A DNA stretch of 64,000 nucleotides. Source: Nymphaea colorata. Its lineage: Eukaryota > Streptophyta > Magnoliopsida > Nymphaeales > Nymphaeaceae. Numbering within the stretch: position 1 is the stretch's first letter; each line of letters starts with the position of its first letter. Shown in pieces: positions 34,801-45,762 of this stretch. The stretch is from positions 9,888,334 to 9,952,333 of the forward strand of contig NC_045147.1 of assembly GCF_008831285.2 (NCBI RefSeq). Reading direction: 5' to 3'. The translations under genes were made by a program, and so were the position numbers. The notes under the pieces are model-generated. The model was not told the origin of the DNA. It saw only the letters and a program-made list of their open reading frames with translations, and ran no database searches.

Positions 34801-36636
34801 CAATTTGACATGGGATTTCCCATGAAAACTTAGAAGGCAAAAGGTACAATGTCAAATAATTTCTGTAACGATGCAGATTGGCTGGGAAATTCTGATGAAA
34901 GTGGATCAATTTCATAATATGGCATTTTTTTCTTGGGGAGAACTTGGTGTCATGGAGCAGTAGAAAACCAAAGTTCATGACAAAGTCATGCTTGAAACCC
35001 AAATATCAATTTATGGCAGCAGCAATGGCTAAAGCCACATGGACTAGGCAGTTGCTGAGTGGGTTGGAGGAACTAATTTCAGAATCCATTTTACAGTGTG
35101 CAATCAAAGTTCTATTAGGATATCTTTGAATACTATTTATCATAGCAGCATGAAACATAGATCAGCATTTTCTCAGGCAAAAGGAAGGAGATAAAGAAAC
35201 TGAGCCTAACTTTATTCCGATTGGAAAACAAGTACCAAATTTACTCATAAAGGGCTGATGAAGAACAGGTTTTGCTTCAAATGGACGTTGGTCCATGGTC
35301 AAAGCTAATAAGATGTTGCATGATTGACTGAATCAGATTATTATCCAAATCTAAACTCAAAATAATGGCATCTGTGTATAAACTATAAAGGACCATATGT
35401 ATCAAATTTGTATTGAGGGACATTTGACTATGAAATGGTTGTACGCCCTTCATATATAATAAAGAGATTAAGGTAATGGCTTTCACAGTGAAATGACATG
35501 ACTGGTTTGAAACCCAGGTCTTATTCTTTTTTCTTTGTTATGATCGGATTTGACTTTATTCTCAAATCTGGCACCTGGTACTTCTTATATGTGTCATTTG
35601 GCTTCTTACTTTGGTCTGGAAGTATCTGAAGTTTATTACATTTTTTTTATTGTTAGATACCTAATTAGATATTATCCTTAATATGTCACTACTTAGCCTC
35701 CATTTCACATGTAAAGCATTTTGCAGTATTAAGTGTATTGGTGTACTAAACAAATATATAAACTTTACATGCAAATACATATCCATATTGAACTTGTATG
35801 CTATGTGACATGGGTACGTCAGTTTTGCCCAGATACCTGTGTCGGTACGTGGGTACGGCTGGGTACCGCTGCATTTTAAAACATTTAAAATTATATTTTC
35901 AAACTTAATTTTTTCTCTAATTTTGATCTTTTGCTTCTTTTATATTTCCCTTTCACTAAGATTCTATATTTTCCTCCCATTTTTCTTTTGGAGAATTTTT
36001 GTGGATTATAAGACTATTAATGTTTTTTTTTTTCATTTTTATCATTTTTGAGAATATAAAATTTGTCATACCCGCGTACCCACATTTTTCAAAATTGCCG
36101 TGTCCAAACCCATACCGTATCCACACCCATGTGACATAGCTTTTATGCAATCACGATGATGCGCAACCCATACACGTCATACCCCTATACTGGGGCCATA
36201 TCTACGTGATGTAGATTAACACCATAGAAAAAATATCAATATTTTCAAGAAAATATTAAATAAAGCTTAAAATATGTTGATGCAAACATTTTAAACTTTC
36301 AGCAAGAAATACCTAGGGAAAAGAGGAAAAAACAAGAAAAGGTGGTTTAAAAAAAAATAAAGAAATCCTAGAACTACAAAGGGAGCACCCCACCTCCTGC
36401 ATCTCCTCCCTGCCCTACTCCCCCTATGCATCATAACTTGGAATATTATACTGCTGTATATACTTGACTAACTTATGAAGGCCGTTGAGGGCTGGTGAGA
36501 TGGAGTTGTTTATATTATACAACTGAAAAGTTTGCATCTCTACTGCCAAAATCTTAGACGTTTATTTACTTACAAGTTGTTTGCACTTTCACAGGTTTAT
36601 ATAGTGAGGGCAATAGAGCCCAATTCTGAAAACTGA
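28863..36636 (+). CDS. B3 DNA-binding domain protein (Os06g0194400/At5g42700-like), 6 exons
   Basis: Exons 28863-28994, 29131-29232, 30526-30557, 30646-30808, 31319-31525 and 36595-36636 give 226 codons with stop; all introns are GT-AG. The 225-aa product begins MVVGITKYEDIRQKRLEENK with the N-terminal helix of this B3 clade. A basic stretch follows (KKVKITPNRR, 46-55), then the clade motif RRSSRFAKKPAPNYKE (63-78). The B3 fold runs from about Phe128 to Ala218: FPSFVKLMLHSHVAVGFWL, then FCKLHLPKRD, GWRGFAIAHELIDGDAVIFQ and FKVYIVRA. B3 domains bind DNA in the major groove, so a nuclear transcription factor role is expected; target and pathway are unknown. GTG at 28845 lies in frame but is not a normal plant start; the ATG at 28863 opens the family sequence. 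The last intron is 5,069 bases and packed with transposon debris, and the last exon supplies only 13 residues. Confidence 0.92.
32210..35280 (+). pseudogene. Copia fragments in B3 intron 5
   Basis: Three blocks stay in copia order. The integrase end lies near 32215-32350 (RVACLHMSQQNQ, KRHKYIVE, NNVPSTLW). A reverse-transcriptase remnant lies near 32865-33590 (KWVEAMN, and MKDIGDL*YFLRVE near 33500). An RNase H remnant lies near 34970-35280 (SRKPKFMTKS, KYQFMAAAMAKATWTRQLL, RRKEIKKLSLT...). Stops are frequent. About 1.3 kb between the last two blocks is unassigned AT-rich DNA, including a minus-strand acidic run (complement of TCTTCTTCATCTCC near 34027). No LTRs found. Confidence 0.65.
35800..36140. 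mobile_element. Candidate MITE in B3 intron 5
   Basis: GCTATGTGACATGGGTAC at 35800-35817 and ACACCCATGTGACATAGC at 36123-36140 are near-perfect inverted repeats. Inner sequences mirror each other too (GTACGTGGGTACGG near 35845 and CCGCGTACCCACAT near 36073). About 340 bases, AT-rich inside, no coding. A clear target duplication was not found. Confidence 0.6.
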
Positions 36637-39470
36637 TTGTACAGATCTTCTAATTGCTGATTCAGGTGTTATAGTGACAGGTAATTCTCATCTGCTGTCA
36701 CTTGAGAAATATTTTCTTGGACCCATGTGAACATCACTCAGAGAAGGGTCTCTCATTTTTGCACAGCGTTATAGAACATCAGAAATGAGGGCAGCTTTGC
36801 GAGAACCCATGACTTGGATTCTTGATTTTTTTTCTTTTTTTTAATGAAAGCTACTCTCACAAGAATCCAGTCCTAAAGTGACATATAAGGTTCCAAATCA
36901 ATGTGACATGTTGCTAGTTCCCTCATGAAAATTGGATTTCATGTAAAAGCCGACATTCCGGACAAAAATGTTTATTAGAACACCATTTCCAAAAACCTTG
37001 TGAAACCAATTCAAAAAATGGCATCCCTTGTCATCGAAAAGGTTGATTTACAAAGCTAATTATGGAAGGTATCATTTCCAGTACCCTGATATGCAAATAG
37101 GTACTTAACCCTTTCCTTTTCACTCTATTAGAACACCATTTCTTCATGTTTGGCTTGCTTTGTACTTAAAAGCTGCTCATGGCTTTGCTCACTAAACTAA
37201 AAAGGCTTGTTCAAGTAAGCTTAGTGACTTAGTGAGCCATGACTATAATGATCTGGCTCACTCCCACATCCAGCTTGGGTTTCTAGTTTGTTATATCGCA
37301 ACCCGCCCTATAGTAGTTTCTGTTCCAGTTCCAAAAAGATTAGGAATTAAGAGAACAAATCACTCATCCATTCTCATTACATGTCCTTGAAAATTTCCAA
37401 CCATCTTTAATATTGGAGTAAATTTCACAATGGGTGTTACAATTCACCTCTTTAAAGGACATGCATCTGCACGTGCAGGGCCCTAGGTCTGACAGTTGAA
37501 ATTGACTCTACTACCAACTGTAAATCCGGCTCCCCCACACTGAGCTGCGGTTCCTAGTTTGGCAGAATTCCAACCTGCCTCTAGCAGCTTCTGCTCCAGG
37601 CTTCCAGCCTCAAGATAATCAATCACGTAACCAGCCTTCTTAAAGGCCTTGAAGATTTCTAACCACCTTCAGTCTAGGACTATGCTTTCACAATGGGGTA
37701 TTAGAATGACCGTCGGGTCTAAGCTTTCATACTGGGATGTAAGAATGACCATCCTGGTTTCTTGAACTATTGGGCATTTGTTACATCAGGAAACAAGTAA
37801 TCTTTTTAATAGGACTTGGTTGCAATTTCAGTGGCATATATCCAAGTTTCATGGCTGCCTCCTACCGCCCTGAAAAGCTGCCTCATTTTGACTTTACATG
37901 AGATTGCATTGCCATGAGCACATGTCTGTTGATTCAGTTTGTTGCTTCATTTTCTCAAGTAATGAAACTCAAGACTAATCCTAGCCAGGCTCCTCGAAGA
38001 AACATAACCATTTTTCTGAATGTTATTGGCTTTTTTGGTTGCTTTGGGGAAGTGGAATTGATTCCTTGTATCCTTTGATGTTGTGCAGTAACAGGAAGAC
38101 TTGAAGTCCTGAAGCAGCATCTTGGCATGTATTTTCTGCACACACTCATTATTAATAGATGAAATGCTTCTATATGCTGATTTCCCAAGAACAAGCACCA
38201 ATACTACATGATGTTAGTGTATGTGTCATGAGCAACGAAAATCTAAATCCCTCTTGTTCTAGATAGGAGGTACTTTCAAGGGGCCACAGCTTTCAGTTTA
38301 TAACCCCAAGAACATGCTCAAATTGTGTGTTACATTTGAAAACTTGCAATCAAAATCATAGGTAGATGGCTCATTCTGCATGTTCTGGGGGATAAAAACA
38401 TGTGGCTTAAGTATACAGGCTCACTATTGAGTCACTATTGAGGTGTTCCTCACTGTTGACATGATGCACCAGGCAAGGTATTATATGATATTATGTGGAT
38501 GTAGAATGGTTTTAAAACAGAAATGTGACAAACCAATTCTTCTATGGCTACATCCTTCTGAAGTTCAACTTATTATACAACAGAATCGCCCAATCTTGAA
38601 GGAACCAAATAGACGTGACAAACCAATTGGTGCTCTTGTGTATCTTGAATGCTTTATAAAAGGAGATTGCTTATGCCAATTGTGCTTATGGAAGTTTGTG
38701 GATCTTCAGCAAAAGGTGACATTGCTTGCATATATACCTGCTTAAGAAATTTAACTTTTGACCATCACATTGTACAATTTTCAAAATGCTTTAGTGATCT
38801 CAATTCTTATTTGTCTCTTTCTATGATTGTATTTGTGGGATTCATTCATGCCAAGAAAGTGGCAAAGTTTGATAGTTCTTGATGGGCCACAATGACTCAT
38901 TTGGGGAACTTTTTTATATATTTACTTAGGGGGAACCGGTCGCCTTTGATGTAAAATTCCCAAGGAATACCCTTGTACTCCTATGCTTCTGGCTTATTTC
39001 GAGGCTTGGGTGGACCTGTGGTACATCGTTCAACTCGAGTCTCACGTTTGCCACCATTGCAGCCCATAGGAATAACACACTTAATCTTTTCTGAATGTGA
39101 ATGAATGTGAACAAAGTTTACCTGGTGGTTCTTCAAAATGACACTTGATGTTTCTTAAAGCCTGTTTGATGGCGTCAGACATCCAGGGGGCTTTTCTCTC
39201 AATAATTAAAATCCTAAAGAGACGGGAAGAGAAAAAGGGTTTCTAGCCTGTTTTTGTAACCTTTGTGTGATGGCAACAAATAAATTTCATGGAGCACGTG
39301 ACCACCATGTGATGACCAGGTGAAAGTTTTCTGGGGTGAAAAAAGTTACTGTCCCTTGCCTGCTTTATAAACATGTTGTACCGTTGACGAGAGTGAGCAA
39401 AACATAACTGCAAGAACTTTTATTTGAACGGTAAAAATAATTTGTATAAATCAATGAACACTTATAATTC
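36637..39470. other. Intergenic, largely featureless
   Basis: Apart from the diverged tandem repeat at 37262-37705 I see no recognisable gene. The longest open frame on the plus strand (38443-38745) has no domain that I know. It also lacks codon patterning like the real exons nearby. Confidence 0.5.
37262..37705. repeat. Old diverged two-copy repeat
   Basis: 37262-37440 and 37531-37705 align in order. Shared blocks are CTCCCACATC/TCCCCCACAC, GGTTTCTAGTTTG/GGTTCCTAGTTTG, TAGTTTCTGTTCCAG/CAGCTTCTGCTCCAG, CCTTGAAAATTTCCAACCA/CCTTGAAGATTTCTAACCA and TTTCACAATGGG. Identity is perhaps 70-75% by eye. Nature unknown. Confidence 0.6.
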
Positions 39471-39720
39471 CGTTAGGAGTCCTTGTTAGGCGTCTCCTAA
39501 GCTTAGCAATTTGCTTTAGTCTGTGCTTTCATCTGTTTTAGTGTGGTTAAAGGGTCGGTTAATGGACACAGTACTTGGGTAGGGGAAGGAATTGGAAAGC
39601 CTAACCCAACCCACTTGCAGGGGATTACAACCTTGATACTAATGAAATTTTCGCTGTTACCAAGTGAAGGCTGGGCTTTCACCGAGAGTTGGTGTGCGTG
39701 AGTGCAGTTTAGCGTGAAGT
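39471..39720 (+). repeat. Gypsy-A 5' LTR
   Basis: It starts CGTTAGGAGT, where the 3' LTR has TGTTAGGAGT. It matches through AGCGTGAAGT and lacks the last CCTCACA. No clear primer-binding site remains before gag. Confidence 0.8.
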
Positions 39721-39731
39721 GACCTCGAAGG

Positions 39732-40804
39732 ATGTCATGGCTGCCGTGGAAGCGCTTGGAGGAGACGATGGAGATTATGAATCGTCGTCTGCAGGCGGTC
39801 GAACACCAGAATATGGAGGCTGAAGCACGGATCCAGACGTTCATGGCAGAGCATCCCTCGTTGATGTCCTTGATGCGAGAAATGTTGAAGCCAGATAGGG
39901 GGACGGGATCGACCAGCGCCGATCGCGCGGAGACCGCTGATGTTGAGTTGCGACCTCCAAATTTGAATCCTCCCCCTCCTCCGTCTTCTTCGCATCTTCA
40001 AATCTCGCCTCTGCATCCACCTTTGCCGCTGGTGACAGGAGGCACACCGATGGCCTCACCGGCAGTTGGGGATAGAGGGCTGGGTCCATCGCCATGGAAG
40101 CAACCCAGGATGGATTTTCCCTGTTTCTCTGGTGAGGATCCCTTAAGTTGAATCTTCAAAGCGAAATAATTTTTTGATTGCCACAATATCGAAGGAGAAC
40201 AGAGGGTTAGCCATGCCGTGTGCACTTCGAAGGAGCCGCCATCAGGTGGTATAGATGGCTTGTCACTGAGCAAGGGAGAACGACGTGGGCAGGACTTGTT
40301 GATGCCATGAAAGCTCGGTTTGGTCTGTCAGCATACGTAGATTACAACGTGGAGCTGACGAAAATCAAACAAAAAGGCATCGTGGTGGAGTACCTGGAGC
40401 ACTTTGAAGACCTCAGCAATACGGTTCGTGGGTGGCCATTAGATGCACTGATTGGGGCGTTTGTGGGGGCACTGGGAGACGATCTGCGCATTGAGGTCCA
40501 GGCGGCCAAGCTTAGAAACCTATCAGAATGCTTTGAATTGGCAAGGCTGGTCGAGGAAAAGCATCGCGGAATAATCTATGGCAGTCGGATCCCATACTCA
40601 GAGAGAAACGAACGTCAGACTGCCCTGCGCCCAGAGGCAGCCGCAGCACCGGTAGCTACTCAGAAGTCAAACCAAATGGCTCGTCAAGTGGTCCGTTTCT
40701 CACGCCGGAACAGATCAAGGAGAAGTGCTTTATGGGGATTTGCTTCTGTGACCAAACCGTGGACACCTGGCCACACTTGTCGAAAACTTCATAGTATTTG
40801 GTAG
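39732..40804 (+). pseudogene. Gypsy-A gag remnant
   Basis: A coiled N-terminal part (EETMEIMNRRLQAVEHQN, EAEARIQTFMAE) is followed by a proline-rich linker and MDFPCFSGEDPLS. A TGA at 40149 stands where gypsy gag has W. Then HFEGAAIRWYRWLVTEQG, MKARFGLSAYVDYNVELTKI and VRGWPLDALIGAFVGALGDD give the retrotransposon gag core. The zinc-knuckle region near 40740 (PWTPGHTC) has lost its first cysteines. Gypsy-B encodes a clear relative of this protein. Confidence 0.8.
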
Positions 40805-40979
40805 AAAAAGACGAGGAACCGCCAGATGAGTTCGAAGAAGGAACCCAACCAGCGACAACCATGCAGGATGATGCAGAGGTTACCGAAGGGGGGTCCCCTT
40901 GAAATCTCTCTCCATGCACTGGTAGGGGTTACCGAAGGGGGGTCCTCTTGAAATCTCTCTCCATGCACTGGCAGGGGAT

Positions 40980-41901
40980 GAAGTCCCTCAGTTGATGAAG
41001 GTAGATGATCAGCTGCGAGGCAAGAAAGTGAGCATAGTGGTGGATGCAGGCTTCACCCATAATTTTATATGCGAGAAATCAGCAAGGGCCTTGGGCTATC
41101 GAATAGAGAATCCAACTGCATTCGACGTGGTGGTAGGAGATGGCGGCACATTGAAGTGTAGGGGCTCTTCACATTGGCAATGGCAGGGGCAGACCTGGTG
41201 TTAGGGGTGCAGTGACTACGCAGCCTAGTGTAGGTGAAGTCCTGTGGGACTTCATTGGGATGAGGATGCATTTTGGCCAAACAAAGGAAGGGCGGTAGAC
41301 TCTTGAACCCCAAGAAAACCTATGAGTGGACAGAAAGTGTTGAAGATTATGAAGGGCCCGGCGACCTCACTTATGTTGTTAATGACTGCGGTCAACAAGA
41401 GGAGACAGATCATACGTTGGAGGAGCAGGGATACATTTGTCAAGAACAATTGCAGGTCATATTGAAGGAGTTCAAAGTGGTTTTTGAACCCCTAAGGGTC
41501 TGCCCCCACGGAGACCCTATGATCATCACCTCGAACTCCAAGGTTGGGTGGGATAGGTCAATAGACGACCTTACCAATACAGTCCACACCAATGACAGGT
41601 GTTGGAAGAATTAGTGAAGGAGATGATTATGAAGGTAACCTAGCAGCCGCTTGCATCGCCCACATTGCTAGTTAGAAAGAAGGATGGAAGGTGGAGATTT
41701 TGCATAGATTATCGTGCATTAAATGCCATTAAGGTAAAGCTTCGCTATCTCATCCCCCTTATTAAAGAATTACTGGATGAGTTACATGGAGCTGTGTATT
41801 TTTTGGAGTTGGATTTAAGGGCAAGTTACCATCAAATCAAGAAGGCGCTTCAAGATGTGCCCAAAACTACCTTCCAAAACTACTTTCTAGGTTACCAGGA
41901 T
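40980..41901 (+). pseudogene. Gypsy-A protease and first half of reverse transcriptase
   Basis: A protease block reads VDAGFTHNFICEKSARALGY (near 41040-41100). The catalytic D-S/T-G has become DAG. A linker has LQVILKEFKVVFEP. The RT start is LVRKKDGRWRFCIDYRALN, then FLELDLRASYHQIK and PKTTFQN, and it stops at the gypsy-B junction near 41900. The 80 bases before 40980 repeat an earlier stretch (ACCGAAGGGGGGTCC twice), a short tandem duplication. Confidence 0.8.
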
Positions 41902-42134
41902 AAAGAAGAAGAGAGGAGAGAACGAGAGAAAAGAAAATCAACATCAAGTCTGATTAATTAGGGCAAAACTCAAGCTTAAGTACAAAACAACTATGGGTCT
42001 GGACTAGACCGACATTTACTGAAAAACAGATCCGTATTGGACCAATCTAACATAAAACTTAAAGAACACAACTAAGGAACACAAATACTGATGTTCAACC
42101 CCCGTGCACTACGATCCATACATGGATGGTAACA
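41902..42134 (-). repeat. Gypsy-B 3' LTR (outer end truncated)
   Basis: Matches 54970-55204 through the terminal ATGGATGGTAACA. Confidence 0.8.
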
Positions 42135-42169
42135 AATACTCCCCCTTTCCAAAAACACCTTGTCCTCAA

Positions 42170-42710
42170 GGTGTGAAGGATGGAAATAACTGCTGTAGAT
42201 CCTCTGAATCTTCCCATGTAGCAGGTAACTCCTCCTCGGAGAGCCATTCAATCGGCCACTGCGACTTCCACCTTTCTTCTACTTTGAGGTGACATACCCT
42301 ACTTGGTGTAAGGGATGCATGCCAATGGGGATCGCAAAGGTTGGTGCTGCAGAGACTTCTCCTTTTGTCGGTGGCTTGAGGCACGCTTTTAGCTTAGACA
42401 CATGAAATGGCCTGGCTGATACATGCGAATCGTGGGAGGGGGTCGCCCATAAACGACCTCAAAGGGGTGATGTTCATGGAAGTATGCCAACTTGTATTAT
42501 AAGCGAACTTTGCCCAAGATAAGAAGTTAACCCATGTTTTGGGACGCTCCCCAACGAAACACCTCAAATAAGTCTCCAGGCTCCGGTTTACAACCTTTGT
42601 CTGTCTGTATGTTGTGGGTGATATGTCGTACTCATCTTAAGTTGAGTGTCATGTAGTCTGAAATACTCTTGCCAAAAAGCACTAAGGAACATCGAGTCAT
42701 GGTCACTTAT
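42170..42710 (-). pseudogene. Gypsy-B integrase C-terminal part and chromodomain-like tail
   Basis: After the copia-B insertion coding resumes as SDHDSMFLSAFWQEYFRLHD. Then come FLSWAKFAYNTSWHTSM and TPFEVVYGRPPPTIRMYQPG. The tail WPIEWLSEEELPATWEDSED is a chromodomain-like sequence of plant chromoviruses, ending LQQLFPSF near 42175. Several frame changes. Confidence 0.78.
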
Positions 42711-43070
42711 TGACAGAAACTGCAAATTCTCGAGGAATAGAGAAGAAAATTTTAGGCAAAAATGTTTAACATGGTTCGACTCTTTATAGAGTCTACATCT
42801 ACATCCACGGTCTAAGGCAATACTCTCTCAATCTCTCATCCATTACCATGAGATTGAGCGGTTCTATTTATAGAGATTTCATGGTTTACAAGATTTTTAT
42901 CTGATAACTTTACATATGCAGATTTTGTAGGGATTGATTTTCCCTTGTGTTGATCCATTCGACAATTGCTTCCTTAGATAGTGGCTTGATCCGTATCTCC
43001 TTGATTTTCTTGAGTGATAGACCTATTCACATCTCCTTGATCTTCTCGTGTGATAGGCATATCCTTAACA
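42711..43070 (-). repeat. Copia-B 3' LTR
   Basis: 360 bases; includes about 25 bases (near 42912-42936) absent from the 5' LTR. Confidence 0.9.
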
Positions 43071-45251
43071 GCCCCCTCAAATTAAGCATGGGAGACCGAA
43101 TGCTTAATTTGCTGCGAAGAGCTTCAAAACGGATGGTGGAGAGAGGCTTAGTAAACTGGTCATCAATTTGGTCCATACTGGAAATATAGTGAACTTGCAA
43201 ATGACCCTTGGCGATGTGATCACAGATGAAATGAACATCAATTTCGATATGCTTAGAGCGGCGAGGAAAGACCGGATTTGCCGAGATATATATAGCACTG
43301 ACATTGTCACAAAAGATAGTGGGTACTTGTTGGGAAGAAATGTTGAGTTCCTGAAGAATGTATATAAGGGAAAGAACTTCTATAGCAGTGGAGGCGAGCG
43401 CCTGATATTCAATCTCATTGCTGGACCGAGCAATGGTCGCTTGCTTCTGAGCAGACAAAGAGACAAGGGAGTCACCAAAAAAGACTGCATATCCCCCAGT
43501 AAAATTGCGATCATCAATATTTCCAGCCCAATCAGTATCAGTGTAGGCAATTAAGTGAAGATGAGTGGACACAAAGGAAGGAGAAGACTATATCCAACGG
43601 TATGTTTGACATAGCGAAGTATGCGTTTGACCATAGCCCAATGCGTATCATGAAGAGCATGCATATATTGACAAACTTTATTCACCACATAAGAAAATTC
43701 AGGCCGAGTAATAGTAAGATATTGAAGCATGCCAACAACTTGACGATAAGGTGTAGGATCAGAAAGAGGTATTCCGTCATGAGCTGAGAGACGAGTGTTG
43801 GACGCCATAGGAGTGGATACCGGCTTGGCTCCGAGCATGTCATGACGCATAAGAAGATCAACCATATACTTCTGTTGAGATAAAAACAGTCCCTCAGGTG
43901 TGTGATGAACTTCTATGCCCAAGAAATAGTGCAACAGACCCAGATCTTTGAGAGGGAAGCAAACAACCAACTTAGAGATAAGACCTTCGACCAGAGAGAT
44001 GGACCTACCTGTGATGATGATGTCATCAACATAAACAAGAAGGTAAATAAGAGTACCTTGTCGATCATAAACAAACAATGACGTATCAATCTTGGAGCCG
44101 ATGAACCTATTCAGTTGATTAAACCACGCCCCAGGAGCTTGCTTGAGACCATAAATGGCCTTACGAAGTCGACATACATAATCAGGAAATTGAGGGTCGA
44201 CATAGCCTGCAGGTTGGGTCATGTACACAGCTTCAGACAAGTCCCCGCGTAGAAAGGCATTGTTGATGTCCACCTATCTGATGGGCTAATGACGAATGAG
44301 AGCAATAGTGAGTACAAGGCGAATGGAAGTATGCTTGACAACCGAACTGAAGGTATCAAAATAGTCACAACCAGCCTCCTGGGTGAAACCTTGAGCAACC
44401 AAACGAGCCTTGTGACGCTCAATGGAACCATCTGGTTTGCATTTGATTTTGTAGATCCATTTGGTATCAACAAGATTAGTTGCTTGGGAACGAGGGACCA
44501 ATGTCCATGTCTGATTTTGGAGGAGAGCATGAAACTCTTGATCCATAGCCTGTCGCCAAGGGGCATGTTTCACAGCCTGGGAGCAACAAGTGGGCTCGAT
44601 TTCTTGATGAAGGTGTACTACAAGAGCAAGGGGAATGGAGTGCAGGGAAGAGGTATACACCTTAGGTTTAAGAGAGCCGGTTTGAGACCTAGTGAGCATA
44701 TGGTGAGAGCGAAGGATGGAAGGGGTTTGCGATGGAATGGGATGAGGAAGGTTAGTTGTAACTAGGTCGGGTGATGGTGAAGGTTGAAGGTCACTGGTGG
44801 GAGTCGAATTAGGAAGAGGAAGAGGAGATGGATGTTGTGGCGGGGGTAAGGGGGTCGGTTGGAGGAGAATGGGAGATGATGGGGAAGGAGATAAAGTTTA
44901 AGGAATATGTACTGGCAGAGTGGCTGTAGGAAGGTTCGACGATTTGGTGCTTAAGGCAGTTTTGAAAGGAAAAACTTCTTCATCAAAGATCACATTGTGG
45001 TTCACCATGAGTTTTTGAGTTTGTTTGTCATAGCACAGGTAACCTTTGTGTTGACTGCTATAGCCCAAGAAAACACATTTGGCTGAGCAAAACAGCAATT
45101 TGTGAGCATTGTAGGGTCGAACACATGGAAAACAGGCACAACAAAAAACCTTCATAAATTTGTAATCAGGTGGTCGTTTGAATAAAACACGATATGGTGA
45201 TTGCATTTTGACTGTAGGAGAAGGCATACGATTAATTAGATAGACTGTTGT

Positions 45252-45666
45252 TGTTTCTCTGTGTCTAGAGTATGTACAGTCCTTTGATTTGCAATGTATT
45301 TTCTTTACTTACGTTGAGTCTTGGTGTAAGCTTTAGTGTTCACCTGTGTCGGAGCACCCTTTCAAAACGGCCCCAAGTGTAATATTGGGATTCCTTGTTT
45401 TGGATGGTCGGCATGAGAATTCTGTAAGCGGCTTCAGCCATCCTATGTAAGTAAAGTTAAAAGCTTACTTGCTTCCCTCGTGATGTACTCATCTTGTTAA
45501 AGTAAATATATTGCGAGTTTTCTTTCCACACTCTTGTGTACTTTGTGTCTTTTGTTTTTGAAGAAGCGTTCAAGTGATTTGCGCCCACTTGAACGAGGCG
45601 AATGCTTGCAGCTTACTAGCAAGAGTTTTGCCGCGCTGCGCGGTCCGAAAGAGTCAGCCCGTGACA
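45252..45666 (+). repeat. Innermost element 5' LTR
   Basis: 415 bases, TG...ACA ends; contains GTTGAGTCTTGGTGTAAGC and TTCAAGTGATTTGCGCCCAC, shared with the 3' LTR. Confidence 0.88.
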
Positions 45667-45762
45667 ACTAGTATCAAAGCCCAGACTCTGTTCAATCTGG
45701 GGAAGCGATTGGAGAGTCAGTATAGAGCGTTGCGCCGACTTGCTGCTATTAAGGAGAATGTC

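Noticed and set aside
37262-37705. Possible LTR pair
   Set aside because: The two units lack TG...CA ends, primer site and target duplication, and are nearly adjacent.
38443-38745. 100-codon open frame between B3 gene and gypsy cluster
   Set aside because: No domain, no splice-consistent neighbours, and composition unlike the real exons here.
45574-45762. In-frame N-terminal extension of the gag-protease ORF
   Set aside because: It runs through the LTR end and primer-binding site, so it cannot be the normal start.
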